Shown: positions 7,716 through 15,055 of the stretch, one piece after another
How the letters are laid out: every line of letters starts with the position of its first letter
How positions within the stretch are numbered: position 1 is the stretch's first letter
Source: Thioalkalivibrio denitrificans
Lineage (GTDB): Bacteria; Pseudomonadota; Gammaproteobacteria; Ectothiorhodospirales; Ectothiorhodospiraceae
Length of the DNA: 42,526 nt
NCBI RefSeq assembly: GCF_002000365.1
Contig: NZ_MVBK01000014.1
Location: 1 to 42,526 of the forward strand
Direction: 5' to 3'
Notes under the pieces: generated by a model
Seen by the model: only the letters and a program-made list of their open reading frames with translations
Told to the model about the DNA's origin: nothing
Database searches by the model: none
Translations under genes and position numbers: made by a program

Positions 7716-7931
7716 CTACGCGGCGTCCACCTCAACCACCTCACCATAGGAGTGCGGTTCAGGTACGGGCAGACCCTCCTGCCTCAGGCCTTCCAGATGG
7801 AATTCGATGGCTTGGCGGATAAGCTCCAGGACCTCCTCCCTGGTCTCGCCGGCGGCGACGCATCCCGGCAGATCCGGTACATACGCGCCCCAGCTCGTGG
7901 GTCCTTTCTCGAGGATCACGGTATAGCGCAT
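7716..7931 (-). CDS. hicB: HicB-type antitoxin (short form without DNA-binding domain)
   Basis: 71 aa with the HicB partial RNase H-like fold: MRYTVILEKGPTSWGAYVPD, then the hallmark DLPGC at about residue 20 and ETREEVLELIRQAIEFHLEGL. It ends without the C-terminal HTH or RHH domain found in longer HicB proteins, so autoregulation may be weak or need a partner. It follows hicA by 9 bp. Its ribosome site AGGAGG begins at the last base of the hicA stop codon, five bases before the ATG, which points to translational coupling. It neutralises HicA by direct binding. Confidence 0.88.
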   Translation of the reverse strand: MRYTVILEKGPTSWGAYVPDLPGCVAAGETREEVLELIRQAIEFHLEGLRQEGLPVPEPHSYGEVVEVDAA

Positions 7932-7940
7932 GAAAGCCTC

Positions 7941-8129
7941 CTACTTCTTCAATCCCGCCTGTTTCAACACATTATTCAGTGTGCCGGGAGGGACATCAAC
8001 ACCAGGCTTTCCGGCTACCGTCACGGTTCCCGGCTTCAGGGGGTGCCTGAACTGTCGGTGGCTGCCGCGCTGCCGCACCTGAACCCAGCCGTCTGCCTCA
8101 ATGCGTTTGATCAGATCCTTGGCCTTCAT
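7941..8129 (-). CDS. hicA: HicA-type mRNA interferase toxin
   Basis: 62 aa with the double-stranded RNA-binding-like HicA fold: MKAKDLIKRIEADGWVQVR, then the catalytic-histidine loop GSHRQFRHP (His at about residue 26), VTVAGKPGVDVPPGTLNNVLKQAGL. HicA cleaves mRNA independently of the ribosome, and the adjacent HicB blocks it. The longer open frame reaches 8273, but the ATG at 8129 gives the normal family length. This is the only toxin among the small TA modules here that looks complete. Toxin-first order is usual for hicAB. Confidence 0.88.
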   Translation of the reverse strand: MKAKDLIKRIEADGWVQVRQRGSHRQFRHPLKPGTVTVAGKPGVDVPPGTLNNVLKQAGLKK

Positions 8130-8296
8130 TGTGGACCATCCGTGGAGGTGACAAATCCGGCATAACCTACAGGCGTATTGCGGCGCCACGCAACACGCCT
8201 CGTCCAGAACCGGGAAGCAATGCAGGAACGGGACATCCATAACCTCAACGGCGTGGATGTCCCATTGCATCATCCACTATTGCGGCGCCCACCGGA

Positions 8297-8412
8297 CCTC
8301 GTGGGCGTTAGAGCGCCACCTTCGTCCCCGAAAATGGCCTTCTAAGCGGGAATTGCAGCCCGAAAACACGGCGTTCGCCCGAGGGATCAAGATGTTGCCG
8401 TGGTCCCACCCC
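8297..8412. repeat. 116-bp intergenic repeat, copy B
   Basis: It aligns end to end with 6728-6843, from CCTCGTGGGCGTTAGAGCGCC to ATGTTGCCGTGGTCCCACC. Many substitutions retain the palindromes, for example the arms around GGCGTTAGAGCGCC. It separates hicAB from vapBC. Confidence 0.75.
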
Positions 8413-8503
8413 GTTCTCTTCCGTTCTCCTTGAGCATGTGGAAGAGTATCCCACCGATTCAATCGTGCCAGTGTCAGCGCAGAAAACCAGGGAAAAATGA
8501 GCT

Positions 8504-8884
8504 TCAACGCACCACCCGGATCTCGATATCCAGTGCAAGCTCACTCCACGCGCGATCTGCGGTCAGAACCGGCAGGGCCTTGTCCATCGCCAATGCCAGA
8601 CAGGCGCGGTCAGCCAGCGACAGGCCGTGACGCCGGGTTCGGGGCCAGAGACGCGCGGCGGTCTCCGCCTGCTGTGGCGTGAATGGCTCGAAGGAGACAC
8701 CCACCTCGATGAACTCCTGCCGCATGCCCTCGATTTCAACTTTCCGATGCAGGGACTTCTGCAGCACCTCTGACCTGTTCACGGCCGAGACACTGGCACC
8801 CTCCAGGGCATGAGCCACCGGGTCACTCCCCGGCTACTCGTGCAGAAAGGCCGGCAGGGCGGAAGCATCGAGCACAACGCTCAT
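8504..8884 (-). pseudogene. vapC: vapC-like PIN-domain toxin gene with an in-frame TAG at codon 17
   Basis: From the ATG at 8884 the frame reads MSVVLDASALPAFLHE, then TAG (8836-8834), then PGSDPVAHALEGASVSAVNRSE and on to 8504. Without the stop it would be a normal 126-aa PIN-domain RNase. The acidic residues are all present: D in VLDASA, E in NRSEVLQ, D in LSLADRACLALA and D in LTADRAW. Related proteins commonly read HEEPG here, so one GAG-to-TAG change would explain it. Its ATG overlaps the vapB stop by 4 bp. A downstream restart at 8818 would lack the first catalytic aspartate. The toxin is probably inactive unless the stop is an assembly error. Confidence 0.85.
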
Positions 8885-9144
8885 GCATCCCCGGCCTCTG
8901 CGGCCGCCTCGGCGCGCCGCTCGGCAATCAGTTCATCAGCCAGGCTCACGCCCTTGGGGATATGCTTGAACCGTTCGCGAAGCCGCCGCTCCACGGCCTC
9001 CCGTCGTTCAAGGACCAGGCTTTCCCCCACCTTGCGGGCCACCAGCCGTTCCCCGGGCTTCAGTTTCAAGGCCTTGCGCAGCGCCGCCGGTATGACCACC
9101 CGACCCTGTGCACCGACCCGGACCTCGTTCTCGTTGGATGCCAT
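8881..9144 (-). CDS. vapB: VapB-type antitoxin with AbrB-like DNA-binding domain
   Basis: 87 aa. Residues 5-50 match the SpoVT/AbrB swapped-hairpin domain (NEVRVGAQGRVVIPAALRKA, then LKPGERLVARKVGESLVLE). The C-terminal part (RLRERFKHIPKGVSLADELI, then an Ala/Glu-rich tail) is the likely toxin-binding segment. It normally neutralises VapC and represses its own operon. It overlaps the broken vapC by 4 bp (ATGA). The gene is intact although its toxin is interrupted. Confidence 0.88.
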   Translation of the reverse strand: MASNENEVRVGAQGRVVIPAALRKALKLKPGERLVARKVGESLVLERREAVERRLRERFKHIPKGVSLADELIAERRAEAAAEAGDA

Positions 9145-9240
9145 AACCTTACCTCTATGTCCTGATCTGAAAAGTGTGGCGCACGACTCGCTCCGCTGCC
9201 AGGTGTCACGTTCCAGCTGTACGCCAAGGCCTTGAAAGAG

Positions 9241-9296
9241 GGACCTCCCCGGGGGCGTCCGGCCGAGGGATTAAGATGTTGCCGTGGTCCGACCCC
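9241..9296. repeat. Partial third copy of the 116-bp repeat end
   Basis: CCGAGGGATTAAGATGTTGCCGTGGTCCGACCCC ends here in two runs (CCGAGGGATTAAG, then ATGTTGCCGTGGTCCGACC at 9276-9294), close to 8380-8412. Only the right third is recognisable. It lies between vapB and hicA2. Confidence 0.65.
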
Positions 9297-9352
9297 AGGC
9301 CTCCCCAATACCGGCGATTGCATATCGTACATATCTGTACGACACTGAACGC

Positions 9353-9535
9353 ATGAATGGATTCGAGTTCGAGAAGCGCGTGAAGCGCCTCGGACGCCGG
9401 TCAGGAACCGACGTCCGATTCGAGCCTCATGGAAAGGGCAGTCATGGTCGCCTCTACTATGGCGATCGCTTCACGACATTGAAGGACCGCCGGAAGGAAA
9501 TCGGAAGAGGACTCCTGAAGGCCATGTGTATGTAA
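9353..9535 (+). CDS. hicA: HicA-like toxin, probably truncated at its C-terminus by a TAA
   Basis: 60 aa: MNGFEFEKRVKRLGRRSGTD, then GKGSHGRLYYGDRFTTLKDR (catalytic His in GSHG at about residue 29) and EIGRGLLKAMCM, then TAA at 9533-9535. The same frame continues LGIAPHEL to a TAG at 9560-9562. Family members typically end LLHAMLKQLGI plus an acidic tail, so the TAA sits where a Gln codon (CAA) is expected and removes about nine residues of the last helix. Activity may be reduced or lost. It forms a module with hicB at 9718, now separated by a MITE. A start at the upstream TTG at 9287 is unlikely. Confidence 0.75.
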   Translation: MNGFEFEKRVKRLGRRSGTDVRFEPHGKGSHGRLYYGDRFTTLKDRRKEIGRGLLKAMCM

Positions 9536-9558
9536 CTCGGAATCGCTCCCCACGAACT

Positions 9559-9706
9559 CTAGCAGGCTGTTGAATAACTCTCGGGCGGCGCCATGCTGCG
9601 TTGGAAAGCGGCTCAAAATGCTCATGTACTCGCATGTACACTGCGCTTTTTCGCCGCTTTCCGCCTTGCCTGGCATCCACCGGAGACTTTTTCAACAGCC
9701 TGCTAG
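9559..9706. mobile_element. 148-bp MITE with perfect 16-bp terminal inverted repeats
   Basis: CTAGCAGGCTGTTGAA (9559-9574) and TTCAACAGCCTGCTAG (9691-9706) are perfect reverse complements. If CTAG is the target duplication, the element itself starts CAGGCTGTTGAA. The interior is also nearly palindromic (AAAGCGGCTCAAAATGC against GCGCTTTTTCGCCGCTTT), so the transcript would fold into a long hairpin. It has no coding capacity. It lies exactly at the stop codon expected for full-length hicA2, so both the TAG and the hicB ribosome site (AGGAG, 9705-9709) are preserved. A 4-bp CTAR target is known for IS5-type elements, but the family is not assigned. Confidence 0.85.
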
Positions 9707-9717
9707 GAGCCATACAA

Positions 9718-10155
9718 ATGCGTTACGTCTACCCCGTAGCGATCGAACCGGATGAGGATGGTCGCCATGTCGCTGTCGCCACGGATGTGCCGGAGGCGAT
9801 CGCCGACGGTGCAAACCAGCAGGAAGCCTTGAAAGAAATGAGCGAGGCACTGGGTGCCGCCCTGGCAGGCTACGTGCTCGAAGGAAAAGAGTTGCCCCGG
9901 CCCTCGAAGGCGAAGCGGGGCCAGTACCTGGTGCCCGTAGCACCGCTTGTGGCCGCCAAACTGGCCTTGCGTGTCGCCATGCGTGAAGAAGGGGTCTCCA
10001 ATGTGGCCCTGGCCAGCCGCCTGAGGGTGTCCGAAGCCGCGGTCCGCCGCCTCGTGGATCCAGACCACGCCTCCCGGCTGGATGGCGTCGTGGCGGCCCT
10101 ATCGGTCCTGGGTCGCGGCCTCATCATTGAGGATCAGAAGCAGGTGGCGGCTTAG
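9718..10155 (+). CDS. hicB: HicB-type antitoxin with C-terminal HTH domain
   Basis: 145 aa. Residues 1-60 form the HicB N-terminal domain (MRYVYPVAIEPDEDGRHVA, VPEAIADGANQQEALKEMSEAL). Residues 80-145 form an HTH region (ALRVAMREEGVSNVALASRL, VSEAAVRRLVDPDHAS) ending IIEDQKQVAA. It should neutralise HicA and bind the operon promoter. The AGGAG at 9705-9709 is shared with the MITE edge. The N-terminal hallmark reads TDVPEA rather than DLPGC. The gene is intact, unlike its toxin. The sequence around its stop is echoed at 6661-6705. Confidence 0.85.
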   Translation: MRYVYPVAIEPDEDGRHVAVATDVPEAIADGANQQEALKEMSEALGAALAGYVLEGKELPRPSKAKRGQYLVPVAPLVAAKLALRVAMREEGVSNVALASRLRVSEAAVRRLVDPDHASRLDGVVAALSVLGRGLIIEDQKQVAA

Positions 10156-10265
10156 GTGCAAAGTGGAGCGTGAAGCGAGCTCTTCATCATACTAATCCGC
10201 CAGTTGCCCTGGTCTGACCCCATTATCCTTCCGGATCGTTGATCATGATTGCCACAGGGCGTAGC

Positions 10266-10904
10266 ATGTCATACGTGAAAAACCATGATGACAATATGCA
10301 TAAGCATCGCCAAACCCCTCGGCTTGGCAGAGGGGCCGACGGTGTCCCCGAAACTCGCCGTCGGTATGTTGAGCGTCTCCGGAACCCGTATGCTTGGTTA
10401 GGGACAGGGCATACAGAAGACGGGAGCGATCACCTTGAGCACGTTACGCATGTCGAACTTAGTCAGAAGGAGCGTGATTATCTCAGCCGCTTACAGAATC
10501 CCTATGCACGATTGGCTTTTGAGGGCGCCGATGCGCCGCTGCCGGCGTCTGCCGAAGACAGTGTTGGTAATGATCCGGCAAAGAGTAGCACGGGTTTTGC
10601 TGCGTCACGCAAAGCCTCACTCCCGTCTGTGTCCAAGGTTGAATTTCGTAGACGCTGTCGCCTGATATTCAGTCAGTACATTCCGGCACTGGAACGTGGC
10701 AAGATACGAAGTCACCACCGTGATTTCATTTCTAGGAATGAGTCTCGCACCCCAGAAGAACGCGGGATGATCCTAGAGGCCTTACAGCGGTATGATTTGT
10801 CCACTATCCCTGGATTGAGCGCTCAGTTCAACCGAGAGCGGGATCCTTTTACAGAGCGAAAACTTAGAAAGATCGAGAATCTCGCAGAGAAGGTTCGTAG
10901 TTGA
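10266..10904 (+). CDS. Unrecognised protein with two YxxRLxNPYAxL repeats
   Basis: 212 aa from the ATG at 10266 (AGGG six bases upstream). An ATG at 10245 would add seven residues. I do not recognise the family. Two copies of one motif are visible: RRRYVERLRNPYAWL (about residues 32-46) and KERDYLSRLQNPYARL (about 70-85). A low-complexity Ser/Ala-rich linker follows, then a basic C-terminal domain (FRRRCRLIFSQYIPALERGK, TPEERGMILEALQRYDLSTI, TERKLRKIENLAEKVRS) that looks helical. No signal peptide or membrane segment is seen. The next gene starts 30 bp downstream in the same direction, so the two probably form a unit. Base composition is clearly less G+C-rich than in the flanking genes. Confidence 0.6.
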   Translation: MSYVKNHDDNMHKHRQTPRLGRGADGVPETRRRYVERLRNPYAWLGTGHTEDGSDHLEHVTHVELSQKERDYLSRLQNPYARLAFEGADAPLPASAEDSVGNDPAKSSTGFAASRKASLPSVSKVEFRRRCRLIFSQYIPALERGKIRSHHRDFISRNESRTPEERGMILEALQRYDLSTIPGLSAQFNRERDPFTERKLRKIENLAEKVRS

Positions 10905-10934
10905 GTCGCATAGTTCCGCAAGCGACCTATCTCC

Positions 10935-11870
10935 ATGTTGTCACGATCCGACCTAGAACAGTTCGCCAAGGTCTGCACCGGAATCGGTAATGCGGCGGCG
11001 GATGGGTCGGGATTTGTACCTATCAGGAACCTCCTGGACCGCTTTCAAGCGAAACTAGTTGCCCACCCTATGTTGGTGGAAGGGATGCTCGCGTCGGTGA
11101 ATCCAGAGCACGCGAGGCGGTTCGGTGGGGATAAATGGGTGGTCTTGTTAGACAGTGAGACCTACGCTTTCAATGAACAGGACGTGCAGCAAGAAAGCGC
11201 GAATGATCCGCTGCCGAGTCGTCTACGAAATACCGTGGCGCATGAGCTCGTGCACTCTTTGGCCTTTAGGCCCTCGGAGTTTGGTATGCGACTAAGGGGA
11301 GCAGCAGTTGGTCGTAAAAACGGGAGTGACGTTGTTGAAGCGATAGAGGCGGAAACAGAACGATTCTCGCCCCTGCTCCTATGCTCTGCCAAGTCTCTTA
11401 AGAACTACCTTTCCTCGTTTCGACGGACCCTGTCGGTCACCGACATTTCCAAGGCTCGCAGATGGTTCGGGGTATCACGTGAGGTGATGATTAATCGGCT
11501 CCGACTTCTACCGCCAGATGACGATAGCCGCAACCTCCCAGCGCTTAGAAACTTCGGGATTGGGATCGGAACCTGGAAGTCACAGACTGAAGCCCTATTA
11601 AGGAGCTGGCCTCTCTTTGTTAACTTTGATAGAAACATCGTCCCCAGATTTCTCCTTGAGTTGAGAAATCAGGATATGCTTCCGGCGTCTCAGATCTTCT
11701 CTGACCCTAATTTTGCGCTGTCTGGTGGGCAAAGATCCACGACGACTATGGAGGCGGAATCCGGAACCCTGCGCTCAGGGGTCATTGAACGGATTCCCAT
11801 TTCTTGCTCCGTCGAGCCCACGAGTCGGAACTCGGGATCGGCGTTTCTTATCGTGGTGCATAAGGCGTAA
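10935..11870 (+). CDS. Putative zinc metallopeptidase with HExxH motif (ImmA/IrrE-like)
   Basis: 311 aa. The central LRNTVAHELVHSLAF carries HELVH (about residues 100-104). Downstream IEAETERFSPLLLC offers a third ligand Glu, and ISKARRWFGVSREVMINRL resembles the segment after the active site in ImmA/IrrE proteins. ImmA/IrrE peptidases often cleave repressors. The substrate here is unknown, and the NPYA-repeat protein 30 bp upstream is an obvious candidate. The first bases (ATGTTGTCACGATCCGACCT) resemble the end of the 116-bp intergenic repeat, so the true start is uncertain. An in-frame stop at 10911-10913 bars a much earlier start. Confidence 0.7.
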   Translation: MLSRSDLEQFAKVCTGIGNAAADGSGFVPIRNLLDRFQAKLVAHPMLVEGMLASVNPEHARRFGGDKWVVLLDSETYAFNEQDVQQESANDPLPSRLRNTVAHELVHSLAFRPSEFGMRLRGAAVGRKNGSDVVEAIEAETERFSPLLLCSAKSLKNYLSSFRRTLSVTDISKARRWFGVSREVMINRLRLLPPDDDSRNLPALRNFGIGIGTWKSQTEALLRSWPLFVNFDRNIVPRFLLELRNQDMLPASQIFSDPNFALSGGQRSTTTMEAESGTLRSGVIERIPISCSVEPTSRNSGSAFLIVVHKA

Positions 11871-11899
11871 GAGGACGGCCGCTGATACTTAAAGAGGAA

Positions 11900-12763
11900 T
11901 CATTCTGCCGGGGCGTCGCGAGTACGCCTGGGATGGAAGGTTACAGCCATCGCCATAAGTGCCTCCAAGGAGAATCGCCTATAGAACTTCACGAATCCCA
12001 TAAAGAACAAGTACGTTACGATTGCGGATGTGCTTAACCAAATGGCGATGTACGCCAAGGGGATACTAGATAGTAGTGAGTGCCAAAGAATGGCCCAGAA
12101 CAAGAGGAGAGAAATTAGAGTCAGAGTCCTTAGGAAGCCATACAAAGCCACGTAGTTCTGCATCTTCTCCATATGGTTTGGTGCATTCTCCACCGCGTAA
12201 TGATAGGCATATCTAAAGAAATCAACATCACTCGGAAAACCGTGATCACTGCGGTCGGTGACGACTGCATGTTGGTCGATCAGGCTCTCAATTCGCTTGT
12301 TTAGAACCTCGCAAAGCAACGGGTCCAACGGCTTTGCATACAATTCAGTTAACCCAATTTTCTTCCCTAAAGCCCAGTCTAGAATGGATATAGGAGCTAG
12401 CAATATAGCCACCACCAGCCTGATGCTGAATCTAAGGACGGGCTTCCCCTCGGCGTGGAAGTATCGCGGATGTTCGGAGCCTAGCAAATACTTCGATGGG
12501 TATCCGTGCGCCCAGATTGCATAGCGCTCTACTGATATGGACGAGACAAAACTCAGAAAGTGACCGATAACGTAGGCAAACAAGATGAATGGGATATACG
12601 CTTCAGCTCTATTGAACCCGAGAAACCTCTCAACATAGGAGAAGGGGGTGTGATCAGGGTCTATGTGGCCGACGGCAAGAAGTACGCCATAAATAAAGAC
12701 CGCACCAGGCGTGAAGTAGCCGAGAAAGTCATATATCGAGAAGGGATTCTGCTTGATGCTCAT
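11900..12763 (-). CDS. Polytopic membrane protein of unknown function
   Basis: 287 aa from the ATG at 12763 (MSIKQNPFSIYDFLGYFTPG). Hydrophobic segments by eye: FTPGAVFIYGVLLAVG near residue 20, YIPFILFAYVIGHFLSFVSS near 60, IRLVVAILLAPISIL near 115, LRTLTLISLLLFWAILWHSL near 215 and LAYIAIWLSTSAIVTYLFFM near 240. A soluble loop of about 75 residues sits between the third and fourth. I do not recognise the family. It is convergent with the metallopeptidase gene (29-bp gap), and its upstream side touches an IS256 remnant. Its low G+C content suggests acquisition. Confidence 0.65.
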   Translation of the reverse strand: MSIKQNPFSIYDFLGYFTPGAVFIYGVLLAVGHIDPDHTPFSYVERFLGFNRAEAYIPFILFAYVIGHFLSFVSSISVERYAIWAHGYPSKYLLGSEHPRYFHAEGKPVLRFSIRLVVAILLAPISILDWALGKKIGLTELYAKPLDPLLCEVLNKRIESLIDQHAVVTDRSDHGFPSDVDFFRYAYHYAVENAPNHMEKMQNYVALYGFLRTLTLISLLLFWAILWHSLLSSIPLAYIAIWLSTSAIVTYLFFMGFVKFYRRFSLEALMAMAVTFHPRRTRDAPAE

Positions 12764-12831
12764 TTGGAAAAAGGGCCAAGGGGTAAGGGTGTGAACGTCT
12801 CGCGAGTGTGTAATTCGTCTTGGATAGGCGC

Positions 12832-13284
12832 CTATCTCTGAGCATCGCGGATTCGCCCGCCATGTTCGATTTCGAATCGATGCATGGCGGCCTTCCGGTT
12901 CTGGATGGCCCGGTCCAGCGCTTTGAGACGCTCTGCACGGCCAAGAATAGCACCTTCTTCGCCGAGGCATCGCTGGGGAAGACACGCCGGTTCTTGGTGG
13001 CCTTGCGAGTGACGCTGTGTAGCGATTCGATGGCGTTGGTGGTGTAGGTCACCTTGCGGATCTCGGGCGGATAATCAAACAGCGGGCATCACCTGCGCCC
13101 AGTGCCGGCGCCAGATCGGCCCAATGCTGGGATCGCGCTCGCCCCAGGCGGCCTCTAAGGCAGCGAGCTGCACCTCGGCCTGCTCGGCAGTGGGGCTATG
13201 GTAGATCTGGCGCAGGCCCCGGCACACCGCCTTGCGGTCCTTCCAGGAGACGTAGCGCACGCAGTTTCTGACTACTTGCACCAT
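12832..13284 (-). pseudogene. Decayed IS256-family transposase (C-terminal part, two frameshifts)
   Basis: Three frames join into the IS256 C-terminus: VVRNCVRYVSWKDRKAVCRG to WAQVMPA (13284-13080), LFDYPPEIRKVTYTTNAIES to VQSVSKRWT (about 13077-12915), then RAIQNRKAAMHRFEIEHGG to the stop at 12832. Frameshifts lie near 13079 and 12912. About 250 N-terminal residues and any intact IS ends are missing. The element is inactive and marks past transposition between the membrane protein and HNH genes. Confidence 0.85.
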
Positions 13285-13410
13285 GCGCAGCTATTACCGG
13301 GACGCGAACCGGGGTGAGACCACGGTTTCTTCCCCGCTTCTGGCTGCGGGAATTGGCGTGGAGAACGTGGTCTGAGCTGCCCCGGGTTCTCGAGGAAATC
13401 GGAGACCTGG

Positions 13411-14460
13411 CTATGCGCTGAGAATGGCCCGCCAAGCAGGCGAAAGGCTGGTCAGTTCGCTGCCTTGTTTCCAGAGAAGACCGTTTTGCAGATCAGCCTG
13501 AGCATATGCCCATCTGGCAATCTGATAACTGGCATCGCGGTCATGCAATAGGCCTCGCCTGTCAAACGCCTCAGCTAGTTCACCATCCTGATGCTCGTTC
13601 CGGTAGCGCCACCGTTGTAAATGATCTAAGGCCGCGAGGTGATCGGACTTCGCACGGTTACAGCTTGGGTGCGCGAGCACGAAATTGTGTCCCAAATCGA
13701 CGGGATAACGGGCACGCGGGATGAAGTGATCAACGTCGGGCGCTGCACGAAGCTGTCGTTCACAGTAAAAGCACCGTGGACCGTCGATCTCCAGTAGTAG
13801 CTGTCTGTAGGCGGCGAGGTTCTGCCGTTCGCTGCCGAACATGAACTCTACAAGATCGACACGCTGACCCAGAATTGGCTGGTTCCGGTCCAGGCGCCTC
13901 ACTGCGGCAATCCAGGCACCCTGTATCATGTTTGTGATCAAAGGGTGAAACGCGCGAAAATTGTACGCGACGCCTGGAAGCAGCCGAATAGCATTGTCTT
14001 CCAGAGAATGCGGGTAGAGAAATATGCTGGGCTTGTCGCCGATCAGCTGAAGTCGCCACAGAGGCATTTCTTTGATCACGGCGGCAACTTTACGGACCAA
14101 CCGCGCCCAAACGTTCGGCTGGCTTCGTATCCTGGCCAGGCTACCACTGTTGGCATTCTGAACTTTGACAATGGCGTTGATGATGGCGGCTTGTTGGCCG
14201 GTATTTTGCTGCAAGACTTGAGCGGGAGATGTACGAGGAAACGGTCGCGATTGCGGCCAGTAGTACTGAATGAACTTTTCGGCGATAACTTCGAGCGGCA
14301 CTCTCAACTCGTCATCCGAATCAGCACCATGCTCTACGGCAATATCGGCCAGGGCCAGCAACAAGGCGTACTTATAGGTGGCGACGAAGTTCCCTTCCGC
14401 AAGAAGACGCTGCAGATTTCTCAGGAACCCAATCTGTTCACGTTCAGTCGGTCTCGCCAT
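13411..14460 (-). CDS. HNH endonuclease domain protein paired with a HIT protein
   Basis: 349 aa. The C-terminal third has a zinc-type HNH motif: CFYCERQL (about residue 230), DVDHFIPRARY with the catalytic DH pair, and NFVLAHPSCNRAKSDH. About 220 N-terminal residues (QIGFLRNLQRLLAEGNFVAT, YKYALLLALADIAVE, EVIAEKFIQYYWPQ) have no domain I can name and may bind the target or a partner. The ATG lies 3 bp after the stop of the HIT gene, so the two are co-transcribed and probably coupled. HNH nucleases with private N-terminal domains are common in phage defence islands. No methyltransferase is adjacent. Substrate specificity is unknown. Confidence 0.78.
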   Translation of the reverse strand: MARPTEREQIGFLRNLQRLLAEGNFVATYKYALLLALADIAVEHGADSDDELRVPLEVIAEKFIQYYWPQSRPFPRTSPAQVLQQNTGQQAAIINAIVKVQNANSGSLARIRSQPNVWARLVRKVAAVIKEMPLWRLQLIGDKPSIFLYPHSLEDNAIRLLPGVAYNFRAFHPLITNMIQGAWIAAVRRLDRNQPILGQRVDLVEFMFGSERQNLAAYRQLLLEIDGPRCFYCERQLRAAPDVDHFIPRARYPVDLGHNFVLAHPSCNRAKSDHLAALDHLQRWRYRNEHQDGELAEAFDRRGLLHDRDASYQIARWAYAQADLQNGLLWKQGSELTSLSPAWRAILSA

Positions 14461-14463
14461 AGG

Positions 14464-14871
14464 TTAGTCGCGCCAGTACCTCGCCTTGTCAGGGAATATC
14501 CAGCGAACTCCGCCGCGGGGATCATCACAGTCTCCCTCGAAACGGGGGATAAGGTGGATGTGAAGGTGCGGAACAGTCTGACCCGCCGCCAACCCGTCAT
14601 TAATACCGATGTTATACGCGGCGGGGCTGAACTCTTTATCGAGCACACTTTTCTCTTCATCAAGCGCTTGCAGAAGGGCTTCGCGTTCTGCGGCTGTTGC
14701 TTCAAAGATCGACTTTACATGCCGTTTTGGGATGATGAGAGTGTGGCCAGGTGAGACCGGATAACCATCCCGTATAACGATCACGAGATCATCATCTGAT
14801 ACGATCCGCTCCGGATTCAAAGTGCAGAACGGGCAATCAGCGACCACATTCATGGGTTCGACCGCAGTCAT
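14464..14871 (-). CDS. HIT-family nucleotide hydrolase or transferase
   Basis: 135 aa from the ATG at 14871. Starts at 14853 (MNVVADCPFC) or the TTG at 14913 are possible, and no ribosome site decides. Features are CPFCTLNPERIVSDDDLV at the N-terminus, DGYPVSPGHTLIIPKRHV, NIGINDGLAAGQTVPHLHIH and IPRF, giving the histidine triad HLHIHL (about residues 107-112). HIT proteins hydrolyse or transfer nucleoside monophosphates at phosphoramidate or dinucleoside polyphosphate bonds. Being first in an operon with an HNH nuclease suggests it may act on a nucleotide signal or on nucleic-acid ends made by its partner. That is inference. Confidence 0.85.
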   Translation of the reverse strand: MTAVEPMNVVADCPFCTLNPERIVSDDDLVIVIRDGYPVSPGHTLIIPKRHVKSIFEATAAEREALLQALDEEKSVLDKEFSPAAYNIGINDGLAAGQTVPHLHIHLIPRFEGDCDDPRGGVRWIFPDKARYWRD

Positions 14872-15055
14872 ATGGTGGTTGAAGCATAGAAGAAGTCCGC
14901 TGGTCTGAGACAACTACGACATGGATAGTACCGGAAAACCCTCTCCCAGAGCTCATCTGATCGGCCTTTCGATTGCACGATAACGAGCCCTCAACGCGAA
15001 TAAGGTCCAGTCCAGTATTCGAGAATCCTGACGAGAAGGCGTTGGCTGGCCGAAT

